This document shows positions 11,072 through 22,426 of a stretch of DNA of 64,000 bases, piece after piece. The DNA is taken from positions 3,036,001 through 3,100,000 of the forward strand of contig JANUWF010002200.1 in NCBI GenBank assembly GCA_026120185.1, read 5' to 3'. The position numbers and the translations under genes are program-made. Every line of letters starts with the position of its first letter. Positions within the stretch are counted from its first letter, which is position 1. The notes under the pieces were generated by a model. That model made no database searches and was not told where the DNA came from. It worked only from the letters and a program-made list of their open reading frames with translations. The DNA comes from Voacanga thouarsii. Its lineage: Eukaryota; Streptophyta; Magnoliopsida; Gentianales; Apocynaceae.

Positions 11072-12973
11072 TGTGAGCCCACGGTCCATTTGGGGCCTTG
11101 GGGCTTTCTCTTTATGATATTTGGTTTGGGCTTGAGCCCATGTGTTAGGGGCTTAATTAATAAAGGGAGTAATTGGGGGACTTGTTAGTAATTATTACTC
11201 TTAAGACTTATTTACGTTTTGTCAGCACGTTGTTTCTGACATTCACGTTGTTTACCATCAGAGATTGTTCAGGAAGGGAAGAAGGGCTAGGAAGAGGAGA
11301 CAAGGGAAGGGAAAGTGCTTGAGACTACAGGTTTAGGTAATTTGTATTCCCTTATGTTTCTGTCAAGGTTTAATTGGTATTTAGGGGTCTTGATTTTGAG
11401 ATTTTGATTTGGAAAAATTGTGATTCTAATGATTCTAATAGGGTATTGATAACTGGGATTGTAGGGAAAAAAGAAATTGGAGGTGATAAGAGTAGTCTAT
11501 GATTCAGTGTTTCTGGTAAGAGATTTTGACTTATCTGCGTTTTCAGTACTTAACTGGTGTTTTACTAAATTCTCTTTCTATTTTGAGATTCTAAAATTTA
11601 TGTTTGTATAAATGAGGATAGAGCATGGTGAATAGATTATTTCAGTGAATGAGTTAATATGCTATTACATATGGTCGATGAGTTAAATGATTTTTCTGTC
11701 CTGGTACTATTTTGATTTTTGATTTGGTTCTGTTTGATATTTAGGGCTTGGAATTAGTAGGGATGATTCCATTCTGTTCTGTGTACTGGCCTTAGGCTAG
11801 GGGGATACAATACTTAGTCCACCTATTCTGTGTACTAGCCCTTCTCTTGACGGAATATAATAGTTAGGGGACTGATATTAGTTCAGCTAAACCTAGTTCC
11901 TAAGTATGAATTATCTTCTTGAATTAAGTTATGTTTAAGTATGTATGTATATATATTTAAATAGTTTTTGGTGCATACAATTGGTATTTTTCCTTGATAA
12001 AGTGGATGATTGGATTTGTTTAGAGGGTTGAGGTGTTGTAGGTTGGCTTTTGGTGCTTTGAAAATTGCGTTCGCGTATTTCATAGCACACCCAGTGCCGG
12101 CTCCCCCGGCCATGCACAGTGCTAGCCCCACTTTGCTCAACCTCGGTGTCGTCGAGGCGGCACCTGGCGCCAACTGCGCTTGCCCCACCCGACGCTGACC
12201 CTCCTCTATTCAATGTCGGTGCTAATTTTCTTCTGTACAAGCAATGATTTTTCCCTTGACTGATTTGTTATTATTTTCATTGAATAAACAACACTGGTTC
12301 AGTATTCGGGTGTTGGTTATGCATCATTAGATTCAATATTGAGTAAACTAAGGAACTTATTGTTCTTCTTTTCCCTCCTCTTGTTTCTTTGTGTGATAAT
12401 TTGGGATATTCTTAAGGTGGTACACAACCTTTTCAATTCCCTTCAAAACTCTGATTCTCTGACTTTTGACCAAGAATCCTAATGTTTTGTTGTACCAACC
12501 TCTGTCGTGAGTTAGATATGAGAATTTCCTTGAACTCGAACTGCAACCATCTCCTAACCATGACGAATTATAAATTTCTACTAAAAGGCTATGTGCTTTG
12601 TGAATCTATTACTTATGTAACTTGCTCAATCCCAGTTAAGTCATGTTTTCCTTATTGAACTAGTGAGCTCACCCTTTATCTATTATTTTAGGTTCTCAGT
12701 TAGAAGATGAAGAGTTAGAAGAGTAGTTCAAGGAGAACCTAGAGTAATTTATTTGAAGAGGTTATGTAATACACTATTCATATTAGATTTATATTGATAA
12801 CAATTGAGGTTTTAACTTTTGTTGGAACAGTTCAAGTTTATCAGATTTTGTTTTCCATGGTGTTTTAGTTAATGACATTTAGGTTATTTTAGTTTGTTTG
12901 CTTGTTTTTTGTTCCGGGTTCGGTATTCTATTTTAGGATACTGCCATGTCATCCTCGGGTTCAGGGTGTGACA
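11072..12973 (+). repeat. 3' LTR of a Tekay/Del-type chromovirus (about 1.9 kb)
   Basis: Starts TGTGAGCCC right after the polypurine tract and ends GGTGTGACA, giving the TG...CA boundaries normal for this group. The sequence following the LTR is TTTTT; the left duplication lies outside the visible part. Positions 12090-12200 form a GC-rich island, unlike the rest of the LTR, with GTGCCGGCTCC and CTGGCGCCAAC words related to those found in other families here. The short minus-strand frames across 11883-12240 are LTR sequence, not genes. Confidence 0.75.
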
Positions 12974-13519
12974 TTTTTATTCGTGTTTTATAAGTTTAAT
13001 TTTGATAGATAAATCTTTGAAAATACATTGTCTTATTGAATAAATTACAAAATATCAAATTAGGAGGCACCGTTTACTAACCTTCATTAGTTAGGGATAA
13101 ATTTATATTAGGGTTCTAATTGACAAAATATTCCATAAACTAAATAAAATATTATTTGTTTATCCTCAATTTTTTTTTTTACACATATGATTGTTCACAA
13201 ATGTTTTTTTAAATTCTAAATTGATCAATTTGGCCAATTTTATGCTAAAATTGGTCACATGTATTGCAAACTATATTTTGAATTATATTACCTACATTTG
13301 CCCCTTAAGATATGGTCAAATTCAATGTTTGTGGCTAATTTTTGTCACCAAATTAGTCAAATGACCAATTAGAGACTTCCAAAAGATTTTGGTAGATGAT
13401 AGTAGGTACCCAAAAAAAAAAAAAAAAAATGTTTAGAGGTGAAAATGGACTCCACCAAAAATCCAAGGACTGATTTTTGCCAATTGCTCACTATACACAA
13501 AAAACTATCTCAAATTATA
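12974..13519 (+). other. AT-rich DNA with no recognisable feature
   Basis: Non-coding. Contains poly-T and poly-A runs (near 13170 and 13410) and paired 'ccaatttggccaatttt' / 'ggctaatttttgtcaccaaattagtcaa' stretches that may be part of an old foldback repeat. I recognise no gene or named element. Confidence 0.5.
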
Positions 13520-13804
13520 TACTCCATCCATCCCAATCAAATTAACCTACTTACAGTTTTGATATATCCTATTAAAATTAACACTTTTCTTAAAATAAAA
13601 AATTTTAATATATTATAAATTATAAAATAATCATAATACCTTTATATATTATTTTTATATATTTAAATTTGATGTAAAATATTATGAGATTAATATATTT
13701 TCTATTTATATTATATTATACTATTATTATATTATAACTTTTACTTTTACATAAAATCTTGTATTGAGTCAAATGCTATCACTTTGATTAAGACAAAAGA
13801 AGCA
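13520..13804. mobile_element. Stowaway-like MITE remnant (about 285 bp)
   Basis: The left end TA-CTCCATCCATCCCAATC matches the Stowaway (Tc1/mariner) terminal consensus, including the TA target. The right end TTTGATTAAGACAAAAGAAG is its inverted partner if several G positions have become A. The interior is very AT-rich and non-coding, as expected. The right TA is CA. The identification rests on the left terminus and the decayed right terminus only. Confidence 0.45.
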
Positions 13805-14224
13805 TCTTTTACGGTTTTTACTATCAATAATAATCTTTTTAAAAGTTATACAGTGAGATTTAGGGCTCTCTAAAGTCATTTTATGGGAAGGTTGGTATAA
13901 AATATAATGAAAAATTTACCAAGACAATGATATATATTTTCATGTATGCTATAGTATACTTGTAATTTTTTTTTCACTAATATATTAAACATTACTATTA
14001 TAGTATATCAGAAATTGTCAGTAGCATACTAAAAACTTTAGTTACTTGTACTAATTTCATAGTGAAATTATGACATCAATATTATAATTAAAAAAAAATA
14101 CTTAGATAGACTGTATCTTTACAAACCATTGCATCAAAAAGTGGTACCATATGTATTACATGTTGAATATTTAAAAGATATAAGAAACTCAAACTCTATC
14201 AAATCCAAATCAAATTTCTAGACC
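13805..14224 (+). other. AT-rich DNA upstream of the pararetrovirus remnant
   Basis: Non-coding, AT-rich, with no motif I can assign. The last part (14160-14224) may still be pararetroviral, but no reading frame is convincing. Confidence 0.4.
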
Positions 14225-14887
14225 ATGATCAAAATCAAGGTACTTATAAACCCATTTGTAGAGCAACCGACTTTGCATATAAATTGTCATATGAAATTAA
14301 GGATAAAACCATGTTATAGATATTCTTAGGATGTCTGAATTACATTTCAAATTTCATACCTGACCTTAGGCAAATCTGTAAACCATTATGTCAAAGACTT
14401 TGCAAAAATCCTGTTACTTGGGGTACAGAATAGACCTAGACTGTTCAATAAAGAAAATTGTTAAGAAACTCCCTCGTCTTGGAATCCAAACCTAAAGGCT
14501 TTTATGATTATCGAAATTGAAGCTTCTGAACTCAATTATGGAGGTATTCTCAAACGAAAGAAATCTAATTCTTCTAGTGAACAACTCGTTAGATATTATT
14601 CGAGTATTTAGCTATCTAGTCAAAAGAACTACAGTACTATTAAGAAAGAAATTCTTTTTATTGTTTTATGTATTTCTAAATTTCAGGATGATTTAGTAAA
14701 AAGTTCTTTCTTCGTATTGATTACAAAGTAGCCAAAGATGTGTTTACAAAAGAACGTAAAAAATCTTGTTGCAAAATAGATCTTTGCTAGATGGCAAGTA
14801 TTGCTTTCCAATTTTGATTTTGATATTGAATTTATCAAAGGAGAATCTAGTTCTCTACTAGATTTTCTGACAAGAGAATTCTTTTAA
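14225..14887 (+). pseudogene. Endogenous pararetrovirus RT/RNase H fragment (Caulimoviridae)
   Basis: One frame carries the end of a caulimovirid RT (IFLGCLNYISNFIPDL). A nearby frame carries the RNase H part, with YGGIL, NYSTIKKEILFIVLC and KFQDDL motifs, and a C-terminal LLDFLTREF-like ending. This ending and the LGCLNY motif are typical of plant pararetroviruses and differ from the copia and gypsy RTs around it. Several in-frame stops and at least one frameshift break it, and the RNase H Asp before the YGGIL motif is Glu. It is an old, inactive integrated copy. The 5' part of the virus is absent and copia E1 interrupts it downstream. The genus is not resolved. Confidence 0.7.
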
Positions 14888-14955
14888 GGACAAACAAGAT
14901 AAGTTTTCACGAGATTTCTTATCTCTTCGAAAAGTGAGAATTGCACTATAAATAT

Positions 14956-15763
14956 GAGTGATCATTATAGGAAAAAAGGAGCAATGGAACACAGAATTAG
15001 ACCTAAAGGACCTTCATAGACAAACAGATACTCAGTATTAGCATCTTATCCTTCTCTGCGTAGTAACTCTTTAGCAAGACCTCCACTCACTATGAATCTT
15101 CTAAATCCTACCTCATCATCTAAAAAAACCACAGAAACTTAGCAAATAGATAGTTCGTTTTATGCTTTGCCAACCCCATCTTCTTTCAAGGAAGTTGTAA
15201 TACCTGCATCACCTCAAACTCCTCAAAAACCTGAAAACCCTTCTGTTTCACAAAAAGTTAAAAATTTTGAATTTGTTCATGAAACCTTAATCCCTTTGTT
15301 AGCCATTCCAAAAGAATTAGCAGCAAAAATCAAATGAGAAATTGCCAATATTTCACCCGTTGAAGCTTATTATCAATCTATCCATCTTTTCAAGATAGAT
15401 TTTCTTAAAACCAAACTATACTGCGAACATATTCTGTATGCTACTAGTTCAATAGAATTTGAACATGAAACAAACACCTCTCAAAATGACAAAGGCATTA
15501 CATATTCTCGGTGCCAGATCCTTAACATTCTTGATCTCAACTCCTGGCTAATATCAGGTAACTACATACCCATTCAATTCAAAAGTACATTTAAACCACC
15601 TATCTATAGTTTCATGGATTATTTAGATGCCAGTATAATTTCCTTTCTTGTGAGATCTTTCTCATACATAGCTCGTCAAGTATGGGAAAGGGAACATTAA
15701 TTCCATTCCTCAATAGTTCTACCAATGGTTGAAAGATTTTAGTGGAAATTATAATGCCCTTTT
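14956..15763 (+). pseudogene. Second pararetrovirus reading frame, function unknown
   Basis: Starting about 70 bp after the RNase H frame, one frame stays readable for some 250 codons, broken by stops near 15019, 15140 and 15336. It has an N-terminal low-complexity Ser/Pro region (LPTPSSFKEVVIPASPQTPQK) followed by a more conserved-looking part (PVEAYYQSIHLFKIDFLKTKLYCEH). Its position right after RNase H suggests the downstream ORF that some caulimovirids carry, such as the ORF2 of florendoviruses or a transactivator-type ORF. I cannot tell which. A copia LTR starts at 15764 and interrupts it. Confidence 0.5.
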
Positions 15764-17486
15764 TGTTGTAATATATACCCACTAAGACTGTATTTTTTAT
15801 GTAATTTCGATAAAATAAATAAATTTTTTTTCTCACAAATTGTTTATGTTTTCTCATTTTAATTTATGCACGATTTCTCTGAAAAAGACCTATTATTTTT
15901 AAGTAAGTGATTTATGTGAATGGAGGTATTTTACAGTAAGGTATGAATCACAGGTTACGTAACACATAAACTGTTATTCTTAATCGGATAATGAGAATGA
16001 GAATCTCATCATGATAAAGTTATTATGTTATGAATTCCAGGTGGAAAATAGCTTACTTTTAGCCAGTGAATAGTCCTCTCACTTTATAACATAAGCGTAT
16101 TTCTAATACGTATGAACTTATACCACACAACTTCAGTATGCGTTGGTGGTCTAGCGAAGCTAGAAATGTATTCTTTGATATAATTTAGTTGAGGTTCTAT
16201 CGTAGAACCTATATACTTGTATGTTGGGTATATATGACTATTTAATTAAGACAAATCTATACAAGATAGCTTCTATACTATATCGCCCATTGAGACTATT
16301 CGAATGATCTAATAATCTAGGACCTTTAGGAACATGGCTTGGATGTTTACTTTATGGTAGCTCCCTAGTAAAGCGAAAATATTCTAGGAAGTTGTGGATC
16401 ATTAGACTAGAGGTCTAAGGATGGTAGATGTCATTTAGAAAAGTATTAGTGCATTCTTTCTCTCTGAATGTATGGCGTAATATAGAAGGGTATATTTATC
16501 ATAACACTTATAGATCGGAGACATTGCTAAGTGCAGCATTGTCTTTGGGGTCAATATTTTCTTATGGTGATATTAAAAAATATTTAAAATACAAAATATA
16601 ACTATTTATATAGTAAGGATATTTTGGTCATTTTAGTAGTCAAGAATGATGTGTCTTTTGGTCTTCGGAGTAACCCCTAAAACCTAATTAATTTTTTGGG
16701 CTAAGGATCTAGTTTTTAATAAATGGGTTTTTATTTTATTTTGTAAGCCTAATTTATCATTGGGTTAAAATAAAATAAAAGACCCAAAGAGATAATTAAT
16801 TAAAGATTGATTTATGGGTTAATTAATTATTTAGGATTTAAATCCAGTTTGGATAATTAAAGCTAGTCCAAGCTTAGACTAGAAAAAGGCTTAGTACATT
16901 TAGGTATTTAATTATTTAATTTAGGCTTGATTTGGTTTAGGATTAAATAAATAATTAAAAGCTAATCCAAGAATATGGACTAGAGCCCTACGGAGCAAGC
17001 CCTAGCCCACCTGGGCTTGGGCTAGGGCTAAGGTTGGCCGACCACATAAAGGTGGGACGGCTATAAAACCCTAGCTGGTCAGTTTTGTTATATATATATA
17101 TATATATAACTTGTTGAGGGTTGGCCGACCACATTAAATATAATATATATACCACATTAAATATAATATATATATATATATATATTATATTTAATGTTTA
17201 GGGTTCAACAAGTTTTGAAAAAGACCGTTGATCCTAACCTTAGGCTTTCACCAGCCAGTATTAGGTAAGGTCATACGTCAAAAGATTGAAGGTAAAATAC
17301 ATATGCGATGTAGTAGAAGATTGGTTAGATAAGAGCTGGAATCTTCTTAAAGCACGCCAGAAGTTCCGCAATTCGCAATTCAGGTACAACCTAAGCTCTC
17401 CGCGGTTAAACCGAAAAGAAAAGGTAAAAAAATTCTAAAGACTTCTGCTATTTATTTTTCCTCTGATTTTCTACCACGATCCTTTC
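15764..17486 (+). repeat. 5' LTR of copia E1 (1723 bp)
   Basis: Starts TGTTGTAATATATACCC and ends TTTCA two bases before the primer site. The 5 bp before it are CTTTT. The TATA-like region is near 16597-16615. It contains the foldback described separately (17034-17213) and a CCTAGC-rich stretch (16985-17030). Confidence 0.85.
17034..17213 (+). repeat. Foldback and short tandem duplication within the E1 LTR
   Basis: A GGTTGGCCGACCACAT word occurs twice (about 17034 and 17118) and CCACATTAAATATAATATAT occurs twice in tandem (about 17128-17170). The second AT block is followed by its own reverse complement (TATATATTATATTTAATG, ending near 17196). The outer ACTTGTTGA and TTCAACAAGT pair as well. 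The whole can fold into a roughly 100-nt hairpin. Confidence 0.6.
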
Positions 17487-17489
17487 AAA

Positions 17490-17504
17490 TGGTATTAGAG
17501 CCTG
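17490..17504 (+). other. Primer binding site of copia E1
   Basis: TGGTATTAGAGCCTG is close to the plant copia initiator-tRNA-Met site TGGTATCAGAGCC, 3 bp after the LTR end. Confidence 0.85.
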
Positions 17505-19036
17505 TGTTTTTGGTAAACCTAGGAGCATGCTTAGGTTAATAAAAGTGGAAAGATTTAATTTTAAATTATTCCCTATAATCCCTTGTGATTTTTTATATAG
17601 ATAGGTTTTGTGTACACCTTATGTGTGGAGGCTTAGGCATCTGTACCTAACTATATGCTTTTATAGATTTCACGTAAGCTTGAGTTTTAAGGTATAGACT
17701 TTTGTGTTTTGTGATTAAGATTCAATATTTGAAATTTTAATAATCACTTAAACACCTAGAGATCAATCTACAAGCCAAGAAGATTACAGAAAAACTCCAT
17801 CAGACGTGAACTGGTACCGGATGGCACACAGAACTGGTGCCAGATATCATTGGGCAGAAGATGATTAGCGTAACAGACGTGAACTGGAGCTAGGTGGTTG
17901 CGAACGAACTGGCACCAGATAGTTTCTAGAAGAGCGTTTTTTGTTTTTTTATTTTTCCTTCTTAGGGTCCCAGATCACACGAGGTTACTTTTATGCAATA
18001 GTTATAATTTTAGAATATATTGCATGAAAAATAATATTAAGGGATTTAGGATTAAACAAAACTATTAGTTAATTAATAAATGTGTTTAATTCTATTATTT
18101 AGACATCTAGGTTAATAAATACAAAAACATGAAAATGATTGACAGTTTTCAAGCATGCCAAGTTCTATTTTGTGAACCTAAGTGCACATTTTCTCAAGAC
18201 CAAAGTCTTGGGAGTTTTTTATAAAGGAAAAATATATATTTTTAATTAAATGATTATTTTTAGCTTAAAGTAAAAATTAATCCTTGGTAATTCTCTCAAA
18301 GGATTTTATCCTTGATATAGAGAATATTTTTGATTTAGACATTTTTCTAAGTTAAAAAGATAAACCATTTTAATTTGTTTTTATGAGTAAAATATTTTTG
18401 TTAAATAAAACTTGAAACCAAAGTCTCTAAAAAGTTTTAATAAGAAATTTTTGAAATTATTAAGTTCTTAACAAGGTAAAACTAATTCATAGAAAATCTC
18501 TTAAAGGATTTTACCTTGACATAGAGATGCATGGATTTAGGTATTTTGCAAGAGTTAATGGATACTTAATGGGATATTTTCAAAAGGATATTTTCTAAAA
18601 GAAATCATTGGTTTTAAAAAGACTAAGTAAGAGAGGGGTTCCAACGGCTCTACGGCTTCAATTACGATCCTCATTTGAGATCGTGGTTCCCCTCACATCA
18701 ACCTGGACGTGAACCCGTATAGGATAGGGATTCTACAAGGATCTAAATCTAATGGATAGACATAATTGATGCCTGGAACACATATTGTGATCGGTCAACC
18801 AACATTGGAGGTTATAGTGCGTGGATTGTCCATAGGAAATAAGAAGAAATGACTATCCCCTCGATGGAGTTATCTTCTAGATCATTACCTAGAAGAGTAA
18901 TCGATTTATAGTGGTCAACATACCTAACCTAGGAAATTGTTAATCTTCCCAAGAAGTTATGTCAGTTCTCGTAAGAACCAAACAGGTCATATTAAAGATA
19001 ATAGTGATAGGGTTAACTATTATTAGTTTTAATATG
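17505..19036 (+). other. Leader of copia E1, upstream part
   Basis: Non-coding leader. Positions 17800-17940 form a GC-richer island with repeated near-palindromic words (AACTGGTGCCAGAT, AACTGGCACCAGAT). The rest matches the leaders of the other copia copies. The leader resumes at 20865 after the nested solo LTR. Confidence 0.65.
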
Positions 19037-20864
19037 AGGATAGTTGGAATATATGCCCACTAGATTAATTTTATCTAATGTAATTATCGAATTTATTAAT
19101 AAAAAAATTTATTCTCAAAAAATTTGTTTGTGAATTTACATTTTATTTGTACAAGATTTTCATTTGGAAATGACCCATTGTGTTTAAGTAAGTGATCCAT
19201 ATAAATGGTGGCCTTTTACAGTAAGGTATGGATCACGGGTTACTTAACACATAAATATTTGTTCTTAACCGAATAATGGGAATGAGAATCTCATCATATT
19301 TAGGTTATTGTGTTATGAATTCCAAATGGGGAATGACTTATCTTTAGCCAGTGAATAGTCCATTCACTTATAGCATTAGCATAGTTTGAATACATAAAAT
19401 AGAACCTGTAATAGTGGTTTCTAAAAGTACTATTTAGAAGAAACCCAAATTATTACTGCTACAGCGTAAACTAATATTCTACCGTTTGAGTATGAGTTGG
19501 TGGTCTGACTGGAAGCATGTACTTTAATATGCTGTAGTGGAGGTTCTTTCGTAAAGCAGATATACTTGTATGTTGGGTATATGTGACTAGTTAATTAAGA
19601 CAGACTTGTACAAAATAGCTTCTGCGCTATATCGCCCCTTGTGACTGTTCAAATGATTTAAATATCCAGAGTCCTAGGGAACATGACTTGAATGTTTGCT
19701 TTAGAGTAGCTTACTTGCAAAACGGAAACATTCTAGGAGTCGTAGATCATTGGACTAGAGGTCCATGAATGGTAGATGTTTATTAGAGAAGTGTTAATAC
19801 ACTCCCCCTCTCTAAATGTACGGCAACGCGTAGAGGGGTATTTTAGTTATTACACCTGTAGGTCGAAGACTTTGCTGACGCAGTATTATCTTTGGGGTCA
19901 ATATTTTCTTATGGTGATATTAGAAAATATTTAAAATGCAAAATATAGTTATTTATATAGTAGGAGTATTTTGGTCATTTTAGTAGCCAAGGCGATTTGT
20001 CTTTTGATCCCCGGAATAGCCCTTAAGTCCTGACAAATTTGGGCTAAGGAATTGGTCTTGATAATTATGCATTTTATTTTATTTTATTTAAGTAATCTAA
20101 TTTATTATTAGATTAGAATAATATAAAATGCTCGAGAGAGAGTATATATTTTATCTAGTTTAGTTGGTTAATTAATTATTCAGGGCCCAAGACTCAAATA
20201 AAATAATTAAAAAATTAATTTATATATAAACTAGATAAAATGCTTGATATTTTATATTGGACTTTTTAGGCTTGTTAATTATTTATTGGGCTGTTTAATG
20301 AAGCTCAAAAAATAAATAATTGAGATTTATTATTTATGGGTGTTCAAGCTCAAGAGTAAATAATTTTATCTAACCCAATGGTAAAATAAAATAAGACCAA
20401 TGGTAAAATAAAATTTAAAAAAAAAAATAACAACACAGGATGGATCCCATGTTGTTTTGCATGAGAGATAATATAAAGCATGGGTTTTTTATTTGACTCT
20501 CTTGGTCTCTCTCGGTAAATTATTTGCATGAAATGAATGAAAAAGGCATCAAGACCAATATGGAAATTTAGGATGCAGGAGGTCTGTGAAGCAAACATAG
20601 AAAGGAAGAAGCTCTCACAGGCTTAGCAAACCCAACTCTGTAAGTTTTCACTGGCAGAGGAAAGGACACCATTTCGAAAGCTCAAAAGCTTCGCGTGAAT
20701 GAGAGAAGTCGACGTTTACAAGGACGTGATCCGATAGCTTCAAGCATATTTGAACAGACATCTTTTTTAATGCCAAAAAGGTAATTCAATACAGAGGTAA
20801 ATTTTTTCGTTTTGTTAGTATGCTTTCGGTTTGATGATTTTTGCCATTTTCGTCCTTCAAGGAT
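19037..20864 (+). mobile_element. Solo copia LTR 'Ex' with AGGAT target duplication
   Basis: LTR 19042-20859 (1818 bp; start AGTTGGAAT, where TG has become AG; end CTTCA). It is flanked by AGGAT at 19037-19041 and 20860-20864. The outer sequences join into a continuous E1 leader. There is no internal region, so this is a solo LTR left by LTR-LTR recombination. It belongs to the same LTR subtype as the one at 28830-30632: both share the 3' third with 'actctcttggtctctc' and 'aggaggtctgtgaagc'. Confidence 0.85.
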
Positions 20865-20926
20865 AAAGTGTACAAATTATTTATTTTTCACAAATTGAGA
20901 TTTTTTTTTATTTTTTATTTTCAAAA

Positions 20927-21392
20927 ATGATTGGTGGAGGTTCTTTTAGTCATTTGGCCATTATTCTCCAAGGGAATAAACTAACGGGTCCAAATTACAT
21001 AGACTGGAAAAGGAACCTTAACATAATACTTACTGTTGAGAAGTATAAATATGTCTTATATGAAACTTTCCCTATTATTGGGAAGAGTTCCACCGAGGAG
21101 GAGTATGAATATGAGAAACATTGAAAAGGTTGACGAGTTAGCTCGTTGCTACATGTTGGCCTCTATATCTAATGTGCTCTAATCAAAATACGAGCACATG
21201 GCCACTGCATACGATATCATGTCATTGGCCATTATGTTCGCTGATAAGGGCCGGCCCTTAAGGCAAGAGTCTCTTAGAACGATCATAAACACCAAGATAG
21301 CTGAAGAGAGCATCAGTTAGAGAGCATATGTTCAAAATAATTATTACTTTCGAGGAAGTGGAAGTCTTGAGGGCTGTTATTGGTCTCGAGAG
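20927..21392 (+). pseudogene. Copia E1 gag, N-terminal fragment
   Basis: Starts at the ATG at 20927 with GGGSFSHLAIILQGNKLTGPNY and the DWKRNL motif. A stop follows 65 codons later (TGA after the KH of 'yeyeKH'). Homology continues in a shifted frame through the YMLASMSN-type region and REHM-type motif to GAGAG at 21388-21392, where the Athila LTR begins. Codons such as CAG have become TAA, typical of an old inactive copy. The fragment has a close second copy at 30701-31168. Confidence 0.8.
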
Positions 21393-21804
21393 TGAGGGGC
21401 TAAAATAATCATTTATTTCCTAGTTATTTGAGATTATTTTGTGATAAATTTGATGTAATAACTAGGTATATTATTTCGTATTTGATATTTTATCCCAGGA
21501 AAAGTATTTTGGTATTATTATGCAAAATAAATCAAGAAAAAGGTAAAAACTGACGTCGCTATAGAGCACAGTCGGCGTTGGCCGTGCACAACACAGCAGG
21601 CGCTGACCCAAGACTGGAAAACAAGGGAGAAAATAGAGCAATGTCGGGCTAAAACTAGTACACAGTCAGTACTGACTGTGAGGGACTGGACTAATGAGTA
21701 TACTTGTTCATATGTGTAATTTGGGGATTAATGTATTTATTAAATTTGGCTTAGGATGGACTTAAAATTGTATAGTTTTTATATACCAAAATCATAACGC
21801 ATCA
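21393..21804 (+). repeat. Athila-type gypsy 5' LTR 'F1' (internally deleted)
   Basis: Starts TGAGGGGCTAAAATAATC after E1 gag and ends ACGCATCA just before the primer site. It matches F2 (31169-32548) and, more distantly, the LTRs of element N, which end GCATCA in the same way. About 960 bp present in F2 between 'ggactagaccg' and 'gatgagtatac' are missing here. GC-rich words (GTCGGCGTTGGCC, CAGGCGCTGACC) lie at 21560-21610. Confidence 0.75.
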
Positions 21805-21810
21805 AGTTTT

Positions 21811-21828
21811 AGGCGCCATTACCGGGGA
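21811..21828 (+). other. Primer binding site of the Athila-type element
   Basis: AGGCGCCATTACCGGGGA corresponds to the tRNA-Asp type primer site TGGCGCCGTTGCCGGGGA used by Athila/Tat Ty3/gypsy elements. It lies 6 bp after the LTR end. Confidence 0.8.
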
Positions 21829-21866
21829 ACAATATCATGAAAGTTTGAATTTTATTGATTTAACTA

Positions 21867-21867
21867 T

Positions 21868-21901
<34 letters not shown>
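21867..21901. repeat. (TA)n microsatellite
   Basis: An uninterrupted TA run just after the Athila primer site. Confidence 0.9.
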
Positions 21902-21904
<3 letters not shown>

Positions 21905-22079
21905 AATATCTATATATTTTCGTTGTATAAATTAGTGCCTTATCTTGTTATTTGTATAATTGTACCTTAATTGACTAACTTAGTTTATGTTGTATTTTAC
22001 TCACTTAGCTCAATGTTGTACTTGGTATACTAATTATACCTGTTAACCCCACTTTGTATTCATAAAACTAACAAGATAC

Positions 22080-22421
22080 CATATGTAGGTAACGTGGCCA
22101 ATTGGAACGTATGACAATACCCTTACAACTCGCGAGAGATGACGCCTCGACTAGTGGACTCAACTGCTTTAGAAGCAGTATTGGGAAAATTTGCAACCTA
22201 TGTGAGCAAGCAATTCCACGAAATAGATAGCACACTTGCAAATTTTGAGGAAAGAATTCGAAATATGGAGAGGTAAATTTGGTTTTTAATGGACTTAGTG
22301 TTAAAATCACAAGAATGATCACCATTAGGGTTTGAAACTCAAGACGATCTAGCCATCATTACATTAAGGAAAGATAAAAAGCTGCTTGATAAAGTAAAAG
22401 AGAACCAACACCGACTATGCG
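22080..22421 (+). pseudogene. Athila-type gag C-terminal fragment
   Basis: One frame reads LEAVLGKFATYVSKQFHEID and then FEERIRNMER, resembling the helical C-terminal gag region (SIRNLE type) of Athila/Tat elements. Another frame continues with DLAIITLRKDKKL, like the AITLRSGKEL motif that follows in that family. The N-terminal gag is absent because only about 270 bp separate it from the primer site, so an internal deletion is likely. It is interrupted at 22422-22426 by the AGGAT target duplication of copia E2. The same reading frame resumes at 39482. Confidence 0.6.
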
Positions 22422-22426
22422 AGGAT

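Noticed and set aside
11883..12240. Two overlapping minus-strand open frames of 101 codons
   Set aside because: They fall inside the chromovirus LTR and owe their length to its GC-rich island; no domain is seen.
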